The translations under genes and the position numbers were made by a program. A DNA stretch of 16,803 nt, taken from NCBI GenBank assembly GCA_016934605.1, contig JAFGSO010000493.1, forward strand, positions 1-16,803, written 5' to 3'. The notes beneath the pieces were generated by a model. The model made no database searches. It was not told where the DNA came from and was given only the letters and a program-made list of their open reading frames with translations. This document shows positions 1 to 6,798 of the stretch, one piece after another; positions within the stretch are counted from its first letter, which is position 1, and every line of letters begins with the position of its first letter. This DNA comes from Calditrichota bacterium (GTDB taxonomy: Bacteria; Calditrichota; Calditrichia; RBG-13-44-9).

Positions 1-13
1 CTTGCTGGTGGCT

Positions 14-87
14 AAACCATGGATGGTTTGGTCCCGACCGGTCAACCGGAGGTTGACAGAGAGTCGGGAATACAGACTGCTTTCTGT
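14..87. repeat. Cluster of short hairpins, function unknown
   Basis: Three inverted repeats follow one another. The first is AAACCAT/ATGGTTT (14-20 with 23-29). The second is nested: TCCCGAC/GTCGGGA (32-38 with 63-69) enclosing GTCAACC/GGTTGAC (41-47 with 51-57, loop GGA). The third is ACAGA/TCTGT (72-76 with 83-87). No ORF with coding character covers them. They could be part of a small structured RNA, the 3' end of a transcript, or a dispersed palindromic repeat. The window edge cuts the context, so no family is assigned. Confidence 0.4.
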
Positions 88-136
88 CTTCAGATTTCTC
101 TATTTTGTACTTTGATTTTGTATCAAATTTCTTCTA

Positions 137-192
137 TCTTGCTATCTTGTAATCTTGTCTTCTTGTTTTCTTGTCTTCTTGTTTTCTTGTTT
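137..192. repeat. 8-bp tandem repeat, seven copies (TCTTGTNT)
   Basis: The core TCTTG recurs at 137, 145, 153, 161, 169, 177 and 185, so the spacing is exactly 8 bp with no slippage. The last three bases of each unit vary (CTA, TAA, TCT, TTT, TCT, TTT, TTT). Four central units alternate TCT/TTT, giving a 16-bp super-period at 153-184. The array lies between the hairpin cluster and the terminator of the DHOD-like gene. It is probably a simple-sequence repeat prone to copy-number change. No coding or regulatory role is visible. Confidence 0.75.
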
Positions 193-206
193 TACCGACT
201 GCTCCT

Positions 207-236
207 AAAAAAAATCCCCTCCTGTTAGAGAGGGGA
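207..236 (-). terminator. Intrinsic terminator of the DHOD-like gene
   Basis: Read on the minus strand, a perfect 7-bp stem (TCCCCTC 230-236 pairing with GAGGGGA 215-221, 8-nt loop) is followed at once by eight T residues (207-214). It begins 28 nt after the stop codon of the DHOD-like gene and should end the nifJ/DHOD-like transcription unit. Confidence 0.9.
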
Positions 237-263
237 CTTAAAAAGTAAGATGTGTTCAGGAAA

Positions 264-1256
264 TTACCGGAAGCTCTGGAGCGTTTTGATATAGTTGGCG
301 CGTTCAAAGGCGGCCGGATCAGATATGGCCTGGTAGCTCATGCTTCCTTTCATCTGCTTAACGGATTCGTATTCATTTTCGGTCATCCACTGTTCCACGC
401 CCTGAAGCAGTTCGGCAACTTTTTCCACGCCACTGGCAAGCAGAACGGATGCCATAGTTGCGATATCGGCTCCCACCATCATACATTTAATAATGTCTTC
501 CGGAGTATGCACGCCTGTGCTTGCTGCCAAACTGGCTTTAATCCGTCCGTACAGAATGGCAATCCATCGCAGGGGTAATCTCAGTTCATTCGAGGTACTC
601 AGTTTTAAATTCGGAAATACTTCCAGATTTTTCAGATCGATATCGGGTTGATAGAACCGGTTAAATAAAACCAGTGCATCTGCACCATTTTTATCCAGAT
701 TTGTAGCCAGATTGGCAAAAGCCGAAAAATATGGTCCCAGTTTTATGGCAACGGGTATTTTTACAGCTTTTTTAACAGTTTGAAGGTCTTCCAGATACAG
801 ATTTTCTACCTTTTCCGCAGTTAATTCCGGGTCGGTGGCAATATAGTAAATATTCAGTTCCAGAGCATCGGCACCGGCTTCTTCGATTTTTTTGGCATAA
901 TCCATCCATCCACCCACAGAAACACCGTTCAGACTTCCGATAACCGGTATGTCGATACTTTCTTTCAATTTCGTTATCAGTTTTAAATAGTCCTCGGCAT
1001 GAAGATTTGCGAATTCCTCTGGTTCAGGAAAATAGGTCAGTGATTCAGCAAATCTTTCTGTCCCCTGGGACAGAAAGTAATCGATCTCTTCTATCTCATG
1101 GTTGATCTGTTCTTCAAACAAGGAATACATAACCACGGCGGCTGCACCGGAATCCTCGGCTTTCTTCACCAAATCAACTTCTGCGGAAATCGGAGAGGCT
1201 GCCAGCACCAGCGGATTCTTCAATTTTAAACCCATATAGGTAGTAGTTAAATCCAT
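264..1256 (-). CDS. Dihydroorotate dehydrogenase-like flavoprotein
   Basis: The 330-residue protein is a TIM-barrel flavoprotein of the dihydroorotate dehydrogenase (PyrD) superfamily. The N-terminus (residues 8-21, GLKLKNPLVLAASP) matches the family's first strand. Lys172 in the IKLGP strand and the segment STGVHTPEDIIKCMMVGAD (246-264) match the FMN-phosphate region. The usual Asn-x-Ser-Cys-Pro-Asn motif after strand 4 is replaced: residues 133-143 read ELNIYYIATDP. A true pyrimidine-synthesis enzyme is therefore doubtful. Proteins of this kind are commonly annotated as 'dihydroorotate dehydrogenase-like' and are known next to nifJ, which is the arrangement here (103 bp downstream of nifJ, same strand). 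The start is supported by AAGGAG 6 nt upstream of ATG. A terminator follows the gene. I infer an FMN oxidoreductase linked to pyruvate or ferredoxin metabolism; the substrate is unknown. Confidence 0.85.
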   Translation of the reverse strand: MDLTTTYMGLKLKNPLVLAASPISAEVDLVKKAEDSGAAAVVMYSLFEEQINHEIEEIDYFLSQGTERFAESLTYFPEPEEFANLHAEDYLKLITKLKESIDIPVIGSLNGVSVGGWMDYAKKIEEAGADALELNIYYIATDPELTAEKVENLYLEDLQTVKKAVKIPVAIKLGPYFSAFANLATNLDKNGADALVLFNRFYQPDIDLKNLEVFPNLKLSTSNELRLPLRWIAILYGRIKASLAASTGVHTPEDIIKCMMVGADIATMASVLLASGVEKVAELLQGVEQWMTENEYESVKQMKGSMSYQAISDPAAFERANYIKTLQSFR

Positions 1257-1316
1257 ATTTATCTCCTTAAAATTATTATACTTAATAATGCAACACCGTT
1301 CTCGCTATTTATCCTT

Positions 1317-1354
1317 AAACAAAGACCGGGAGTTCTGAAGCGAATCCCCGGTCT
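1317..1354 (-). terminator. Hairpin between nifJ and the DHOD-like gene, weak terminator or attenuator
   Basis: A perfect 8-bp inverted repeat (AGACCGGG 1323-1330 with CCCGGTCT 1347-1354, 16-nt loop) begins 5 nt after the nifJ stop codon. On the minus strand it is followed by TTGTTT, a broken U-tract. It could terminate some transcripts, or stabilise the 3' end of nifJ mRNA while some polymerases read into the DHOD-like gene. Confidence 0.55.
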
Positions 1355-1359
1355 ATTCG

Positions 1360-4300
1360 TCATGCGTTTGCTTCAACTTCAAGATCTGCTTTTTCATAAA
1401 CCTTCTGCATGCGTTCATAGAGCTGCCAGCGTTCATTGACTTCTTTCTGTGCCATTTCGAGCAACATTTTCGCGCGTTCCGGCATACTTTTGGTCAGCAT
1501 CTTAAAACGTGTCTCGTTATAAATATAATCCTGCAGAGGAATACTTGGTGCCTTGGAATCAAGCCTGAATGGATTCTCTCCTTTCTGAGCCAGTGCCGGA
1601 TTGAACCGGACTAAAGGCCAGTATCCGGAATCTACAGCCAGTTTTTGCTGATTCAGGCCGTATTGCATATTAATGCCATGGGCGATGCAGTGGCTGTAGG
1701 CAATAATCAGTGATGGTCCGTCATATTGCTCTGCTTCGATAAACGCCTTCACTGTCTGCACATCACTGGCACCCATTGCTACCCGGGCGACATAAATCGA
1801 ACCATAACTGATGGCCTGCATGGCAAGATCTTTCTTTGGAAGCGGTTTACCGGCGGCAGCAAATTTAGCAACACTACCAAGCGGAGTTGCCTTTGACATC
1901 TGACCGCCTGTATTGGAATAAACCTCTGTATCCAGAACCAGAACATTGACGTTTCGGCCGGAAGCCAAAACGTGATCCAGACCGCCAAATCCGATATCGT
2001 AAGCCCAACCGTCGCCACCTATAATCCATACGCTTTTTTTGACCAGAAAATCAGCCAGACTATTAAGAAGTTTGGCTTCTTTGGTTTTCATCTTTTCAAG
2101 TTTTTCTTTCAGCTGTTTCACCCGTTTTCGCTGCTCATGAATGCCAGTCTCATCTGATTGATCCGCATCAAGAATCCCCTGAATCAGTTTTTTATCAACC
2201 TCACCGTTTAACTTCTGCAAAAGTTCACGGGCATGCTCGGTCTGCTTATCGATGGTCAGACGGAATCCAAATCCGAATTCTGCATTATCCTCGAATAATG
2301 AATTCGACCATGCCGGTCCCCTTCCTTCCTTATTAAATGTCCATGGAGTAGTAGGGAGATTACCGCCATAAATGGAGGAACATCCGGTGGCATTTGCTGC
2401 AATCATCCGATCGCCGAAAAGCTGGGACGCAAGCTTCACATAAGGAGTTTCACCACAACCGGCACAGGCTCCGGAAAACTCAAAAAGTGGTTCAAGAAAC
2501 TGTGAGCCTTTTACAGTATCAACTTTTAGCTGGGTCCGATCCATTTCAGGAAGATCCAGGAAAAATTCCCAGTTTTTACGCTCACTCTCACGGAGAGGTA
2601 TTTGAGGTTCCATGTTCACTGCTTTCAAACCAACCTTCTCTTTGTTCTTGACCGGGCACACTTCTACACATAATTCACAACCAGTACAGTCCTCTGGTGC
2701 TACCTGAAGTGTGTAAACCGAATTTTCAGGCCACTCTTTACCCCGTGCTGCAGCTGATTTGAAGGTCTCAGGCGCAGCTTCCAGATATTTTTTGTCGTAT
2801 ACCTTTGCTCGTATAACTGAATGGGGACAAACTATTACACATTTATTACATTGAATACAGATTTTCTCATCCCATACTGGAATCTCCAGTGCAATATTAC
2901 GTTTTTCCCATTTGGTGGTGCCGGATGGGAAGGTTCCGTCATTCGAGAATGCACTGACGGGGAGGTCGTCACCGTTTCCGGCAATGATTTCAGCGGTTAC
3001 ATTTTGAACAAACTCGGGTGCTTCCTCCGGAACAACGGGGGGAATTTCAATTTTGCTGGTTGCGTTATCCGGAACCTTAATTTCATGGAGATTCTCCAAA
3101 GTCTTGTCCACAGCAGCAAAGTTCTTCTGAACTATCTCTTCACCCTTTTTCCCATAAGTTTTCCGAATGGAATCTTTAATAGCCGCAATGGCTTCGTCCC
3201 TGGGTAAAACACCAGATATGGCAAAGAAACACACCTGCATAATGGTATTGATCCGGGAACCCATCCCGGTTTCCTTAGCCACATCGTAAGCATTGATGAC
3301 ATAAAATTTTAAATTTTTGTCAATAATCTGCTGCTGGACTTTTTTGGGGATATTATCCCAGATTTCATCAGGTCCATAGGGCGCGTTCAGGAGAAATGTG
3401 GCACCCGGGGTGGCATACCGCAGCATATCATACTTTTCCAGAAAGACAAATTGATGGCATGCCATAAAATTTGCCTGTTTTATCAGATAAGTAGAGCGAA
3501 TTGGCTTCTTTCCAAATCGAAGATGGGAGGTAGTAATGGCACCTGCCTTTTTAGAATCGTAAACGAAATAGCCCTGAGCATAATAATCGGTACCCTCACC
3601 GATAATTTTGATTGAATTCTTATTCGCTCCCACCGTACCATCAGCACCCAGACCATAGAACATTCCCCGGACAACATCCTCACCTTCAGTTGAAAAAGAA
3701 GGATCGTAATCAATACTTGTTCCGCTGACGTCATCATTAATACCCACAGTAAAATGATTCTTCGGCTTGTCCTTCTTCATCTCGTCGAACACGCCCTTTA
3801 CCATTGCAGGAGTAAATTCTTTTGAGGAAAGCCCATATCGTCCGCCAACTATCCTGGGCATTTTCTCGAAAGGAAGCTCGCCCTCGGAATTAATTTCATT
3901 CAGGGCGGTGATAATATCTTCATAGAGCGGTTCACCGGCACTCCCCGGTTCCTTGGTTCGATCCAGAGTAGCAATTGTTTTAACAGTTTTGGGCAGAGAC
4001 TCTACAAAAGCTTTCGGAGAAAATGGCCTGTACAAACGTACCTTCAGAATACCAACCTTGTCACCCTTATCTGCCAGAAATTCCGCCGCTTCATGTGCGG
4101 CTTCTGCACCGGAACCCATCAGTACAATCACCCGGTCCGCCTCAGGATGTCCAATGTAGTCGAACAGGTGATAATGACGTCCCACCACTTTGGCGAATTT
4201 ATCCATCTGTTTCTGAACGATTTCCGGGAATTTCTCATAGAAAGGATTTATTGTTTCCCGTGCCTGGAAAAACACATCCGGATTCTGAGCAGTACCCCGA

Positions 4301-4944
4301 ATAAATGGATTTTCCGGAGAGAGGGCTCTTTTCCGATGCGCGATGACCAGATCGTCATCAATCATTTCTTTCATATCATCTAAAGTGAGTTCTTCAATTT
4401 TCTGAATCTCATGGGATGACCGGAATCCGTCAAAGAAATGAATAAACGGCACTCTGGCTTCCAGAGAAGCGGCCTGCGAAATGAGTGCAAAATCCATGAT
4501 TTCCTGGATTGAGCCGGATGCCAGATGCCCAAAACCGGTGGAACGGGTCGCCATAACATCACTATGATCGCCAAAAATCGAAAGCGCATGGGTGGCTACT
4601 GTTCGTGCGGAGACATGAAATACGGTAGAAGTTAATTCTCCCGCAATTTTGAACATATTCGGGATCATAAGTAGCAATCCCTGAGAAGCGGTGAACGTGG
4701 TGGTGAGCGCACCGGTCTGCAGTGCTCCGTGCACCGCACCTGAGGCCCCACCTTCACTCTGCATTTCAACAACACTCGGCACTGTTCCCCAGATATTTTT
4801 CTCGTTTTTGGCAGACCACTCATCTGCCCACTCACCCATCGGTGAAGATGGAGTGATCGGATAAATCGCAATCACTTCATTAATTTTGTGAGCAACATAA
4901 GCAGCCGCCTCATTCCCGTCGATCATCACTTTCTGTCGCTGCAT
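1360..4944 (-). CDS. nifJ: Pyruvate:ferredoxin (flavodoxin) oxidoreductase
   Basis: This cytoplasmic enzyme oxidises pyruvate with CoA to acetyl-CoA and CO2, reducing ferredoxin or flavodoxin. The single chain of 1194 residues holds all fused domains. The N-terminal pyruvate-binding part has YPITPSSPM (Thr31), Glu64 and Arg114, at the same numbers as in the Desulfovibrio africanus enzyme. Two ferredoxin clusters use Cys696/699/702/706 and Cys753/756/759/763. The proximal cluster uses Cys827, 830, 855 and 1086, with the same spacings as D. africanus. The thiamine-diphosphate motif GDGWAYDIG starts at 977. The protein ends about 50 residues earlier than the D. africanus enzyme, so it lacks that enzyme's protective C-terminal extension. 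I chose ATG at 4944 over an in-frame ATG at 5004 because AAGGAG lies 7 nt upstream and the numbering then matches. A Fur/PerR-like palindrome lies upstream. Confidence 0.97.
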   Translation of the reverse strand: MQRQKVMIDGNEAAAYVAHKINEVIAIYPITPSSPMGEWADEWSAKNEKNIWGTVPSVVEMQSEGGASGAVHGALQTGALTTTFTASQGLLLMIPNMFKIAGELTSTVFHVSARTVATHALSIFGDHSDVMATRSTGFGHLASGSIQEIMDFALISQAASLEARVPFIHFFDGFRSSHEIQKIEELTLDDMKEMIDDDLVIAHRKRALSPENPFIRGTAQNPDVFFQARETINPFYEKFPEIVQKQMDKFAKVVGRHYHLFDYIGHPEADRVIVLMGSGAEAAHEAAEFLADKGDKVGILKVRLYRPFSPKAFVESLPKTVKTIATLDRTKEPGSAGEPLYEDIITALNEINSEGELPFEKMPRIVGGRYGLSSKEFTPAMVKGVFDEMKKDKPKNHFTVGINDDVSGTSIDYDPSFSTEGEDVVRGMFYGLGADGTVGANKNSIKIIGEGTDYYAQGYFVYDSKKAGAITTSHLRFGKKPIRSTYLIKQANFMACHQFVFLEKYDMLRYATPGATFLLNAPYGPDEIWDNIPKKVQQQIIDKNLKFYVINAYDVAKETGMGSRINTIMQVCFFAISGVLPRDEAIAAIKDSIRKTYGKKGEEIVQKNFAAVDKTLENLHEIKVPDNATSKIEIPPVVPEEAPEFVQNVTAEIIAGNGDDLPVSAFSNDGTFPSGTTKWEKRNIALEIPVWDEKICIQCNKCVIVCPHSVIRAKVYDKKYLEAAPETFKSAAARGKEWPENSVYTLQVAPEDCTGCELCVEVCPVKNKEKVGLKAVNMEPQIPLRESERKNWEFFLDLPEMDRTQLKVDTVKGSQFLEPLFEFSGACAGCGETPYVKLASQLFGDRMIAANATGCSSIYGGNLPTTPWTFNKEGRGPAWSNSLFEDNAEFGFGFRLTIDKQTEHARELLQKLNGEVDKKLIQGILDADQSDETGIHEQRKRVKQLKEKLEKMKTKEAKLLNSLADFLVKKSVWIIGGDGWAYDIGFGGLDHVLASGRNVNVLVLDTEVYSNTGGQMSKATPLGSVAKFAAAGKPLPKKDLAMQAISYGSIYVARVAMGASDVQTVKAFIEAEQYDGPSLIIAYSHCIAHGINMQYGLNQQKLAVDSGYWPLVRFNPALAQKGENPFRLDSKAPSIPLQDYIYNETRFKMLTKSMPERAKMLLEMAQKEVNERWQLYERMQKVYEKADLEVEANA

Positions 4945-4951
4945 TTTAAAT

Positions 4952-4957
4952 CTCCTT
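4952..4957 (-). promoter_or_regulatory. Ribosome binding site deciding the nifJ start
   Basis: On the minus strand AAGGAG is followed by 7 nt and then ATG at 4944. The in-frame ATG 20 codons upstream (5004) has no comparable site, and the residues it would add (rich in Ile, Phe, Lys and Arg) are not part of the PFOR family. Confidence 0.8.
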
Positions 4958-5090
4958 TTAAAAAATATGCAAATTATGTACTCATTGTGAACTGAGTCTT
5001 CCAACCCGGCTTTTTAATCATTAATTTAAAAACCAGATCAAAACAAAAGTTATTGATTAATAGTGGATTTATCAAGATTAAAAAAATATT

Positions 5091-5099
5091 ATTATCACA
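5091..5099 (-). promoter_or_regulatory. Candidate extended -10 promoter for nifJ
   Basis: The minus strand reads TGTGATAAT: an extended -10 (TG, one base, then GATAAT, five of six matches to TATAAT). The -35 region at normal spacing is poor, as is common for extended -10 promoters. A start near 5084 would give a leader of about 140 nt. The region is AT-rich, so chance matches are likely. Confidence 0.3.
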
Positions 5100-5105
5100 A
5101 ATTAA

Positions 5106-5120
5106 TGAGAATAATTCTCA
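5106..5120. promoter_or_regulatory. Fur/PerR-type operator (7-1-7 palindrome) upstream of nifJ
   Basis: TGAGAATAATTCTCA is a perfect 15-bp palindrome with 7-bp arms and one central base. It differs from the classical 7-1-7 Fur box TGATAATNATTATCA only at one symmetric pair. It would cover the -35 side of the candidate promoter at 5091-5099, a position suited to repression. PFOR is rich in iron-sulfur clusters and oxygen-sensitive, so control by iron or peroxide through a Fur-family protein would make sense. The regulator gene is not in this window. Confidence 0.5.
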
Positions 5121-5366
5121 CTTATGTTACTCATTTCCTTAAAAATTTTTGATGAGATATGTTATATTTTTTAAAAATAAGCCTATAAAAAACAGCCTTG
5201 GTTGTTAATCACTATTTGTGTGGCATGATCCGAATGTTGCAGAATTACTCCTGAATCACCTATTGTAATATTTGTAACATTCAATAATCAAGGAGTCACC
5301 GATAGCCAATTTCCCACGGCATTTTCTGTAAATAAAAGTGTTACTGTTATAAATAAAGATTGGATA

Positions 5367-5397
5367 AACAGGATCAGCAGAATCCTGTTATAACAGG
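5367..5397. repeat. Three-armed inverted repeat downstream of the ABC exporter
   Basis: AACAGGAT (5367-5374) pairs with ATCCTGTT (5382-5389, 7-nt loop). The second arm also forms a perfect 14-bp palindrome, CCTGTTATAACAGG (5384-5397), with a third arm. The two foldings are mutually exclusive. On the minus strand the hairpin follows the exporter genes but lacks a U-tract, so it is at best a weak terminator. It may instead be an operator. Confidence 0.45.
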
Positions 5398-5413
5398 TTT
5401 GACAGAACCTAAT

Positions 5414-5560
5414 TCAGCCAGAGCGTTTTTCCAATTCCACCAGTATCTCACCAAAGAAATCAGGAATTGCCTGCTCTTCATACAAAAGTGTGTTATTATC
5501 ATCAGGTAGCTTCAGTTGATCCACCAAGAATACCGAACCTTTCACCGATACTGTATCCAT
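5414..5560 (-). CDS. Possible small protein of 48 residues after natB
   Basis: An ATG at 5560 opens a 48-codon frame, starting MDTVSVKGSVFLVDQ and ending VELEKRSG. It overlaps the last 19 nt of the permease gene in another frame and ends 17 nt before an inverted repeat. The composition is protein-like (alternating hydrophobic residues, an acidic middle, an amphipathic C-terminal stretch). No good Shine-Dalgarno is visible, so it would depend on coupling to permease translation. I do not recognise it. The frame stays open upstream of the ATG inside the permease gene, so it may be only a chance frame or a remnant. Confidence 0.25.
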   Translation of the reverse strand: MDTVSVKGSVFLVDQLKLPDDNNTLLYEEQAIPDFFGEILVELEKRSG

Positions 5561-6798
5561 TTCAATATCTCGGGAATGGTCGGCCTTTTCCCATACATCA
5601 GAATCCCCACCCGGTAAATCCTGCCGGCCAGCCAGATAATTCCCACAATAGTAAGAACATTGATAAATATGGACAGGCCAATTTCCCAGGCCGGAGGGTG
5701 TATCAGGAGGATACGCAGGAACATTATAAGAGGTGTAAAAAATGGCACCAGGGAAAGAATTCTGGCAATATCCGTGGTAGGATCACGAATCACCATGAAA
5801 CTGATCATGAAGGGCAGAACCACCAGGAGAGTAACCGGTGTGGAAAGAGACTGTGCATCCTGCATATCGGAGCAGAGAGCACCAACAGCTGCATACAGAG
5901 TTGAAAAGGTGAAATATCCAATAATAAAGAACAGAATAAAATAAAATATCAGCGAAGGAGACACACTGATGTAGTCCGAAATTCCAGGAATGGAAGTGGT
6001 AGCAATCATAAAAGCCAGTAAAGCCATTACACCCCATATCACATACTGAACCAGTCCCACAGATCCAACGCCCAGAAGTTTGCCCATCATCAACTGAAAG
6101 GAATTGGTTGAGGACAGCAATACCTCTATAATCCGGGAGGTTTTCTCCTCGATTACGCTGCGCATGATGGAACTGCCATACACGATAATAGTCATATAGA
6201 GAATAACCAGGAATATCAAAGCGGACATATATTCCTGATCGAAACCCCTTTCCTTCTCCTCACCGCGTTCGATTTTAATAGACTGAATTGATACATCCCG
6301 TGTCATTTTATTGATCTGATCCGGATCAAGACCCGCCCGACGGAGCTGTTCCCGGTTGATCACGATGCTGAGACCATTCTTTAACCGCTGCATCAACTCC
6401 AGATCGCTCACCGTTCTGGCTATATAGGTAACAGAAGGGAATTCCAGAATATCCTGCGGTATGATGAGTATGGCATTCAAAGTACCTTCTTCTAACAGTT
6501 TCTTATATTTTTCCGATTCTGCGCTGTACTCCATCGGAAAAATCGTTACAAAACTGATGCGCTGTGCTCCACTTTTCAAGGTATCAGAAAAAATATCATC
6601 CAGCTTTTCCTTAAAATCAGAGGCCTGATCCACCAGCCCGATCGTTACAGGTGTTTCACTGCTAACAGTCATGAAATAGGCCGGAAGAAGCATTATGCCG
6701 ATGATCAGAACAGGACCAAGGATGGTGGCAATCAGAAATCCACGGGTGATAACCTTTGTCAGGAATTCTCGTTTGATGATTTTAAGAATCTTTTTCAT
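5542..6798 (-). CDS. ABC-2 type permease, NatB-like
   Basis: The 418-residue membrane subunit of an ABC exporter fits the NatB/ABC2_membrane_3 family. The first membrane segment (about 20-43) follows a positively charged start (MKKILKIIKREF). A large extracytoplasmic domain (about 45-200) comes next. About six more hydrophobic segments lie between 205 and 395, followed by a short basic tail ending WIQYR. Its start codon overlaps the stop of the ATPase gene (ATGA), so the two subunits are translationally coupled. NatAB of Bacillus exports sodium. Many relatives have other or unknown substrates, and nothing here fixes the substrate. Confidence 0.9.
   Translation of the reverse strand: MKKILKIIKREFLTKVITRGFLIATILGPVLIIGIMLLPAYFMTVSSETPVTIGLVDQASDFKEKLDDIFSDTLKSGAQRISFVTIFPMEYSAESEKYKKLLEEGTLNAILIIPQDILEFPSVTYIARTVSDLELMQRLKNGLSIVINREQLRRAGLDPDQINKMTRDVSIQSIKIERGEEKERGFDQEYMSALIFLVILYMTIIVYGSSIMRSVIEEKTSRIIEVLLSSTNSFQLMMGKLLGVGSVGLVQYVIWGVMALLAFMIATTSIPGISDYISVSPSLIFYFILFFIIGYFTFSTLYAAVGALCSDMQDAQSLSTPVTLLVVLPFMISFMVIRDPTTDIARILSLVPFFTPLIMFLRILLIHPPAWEIGLSIFINVLTIVGIIWLAGRIYRVGILMYGKRPTIPEILKWIQYR

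Larger units (their letters stand above)
4961..5413. other. Long non-coding region upstream of nifJ
   Basis: This AT-rich stretch has no ORF with coding character. It holds the candidate nifJ promoter and the Fur/PerR-like palindrome near 5091-5120. At its far end is a set of repeated AACAGG/CCTGTT arms (5367-5397) that may mark the end of the ABC-exporter transcript. I see no tRNA or known riboswitch fold in it. Confidence 0.7.

Noticed and set aside
153..192. CRISPR-like array
   Set aside because: The units are 8 bp with no spacers; this is a simple tandem repeat.
1275..1280. Perfect TATAAT on the minus strand just before the DHOD-like gene
   Set aside because: A start about 7 nt downstream would fall in the Shine-Dalgarno itself, and no -35 box is present at proper spacing.
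4945..5004. Upstream ATG at 5004 as the nifJ start
   Set aside because: The extra 20 residues are not family-like and have no ribosome site, whereas ATG 4944 has AAGGAG at 7 nt and gives residue numbers matching the D. africanus enzyme.
5467..5904. 145-codon plus-strand ORF antisense to the permease end
   Set aside because: Its composition (many His, Asn, Gln, Pro) is that of an antisense shadow frame, and the permease frame on the other strand is clearly coding.
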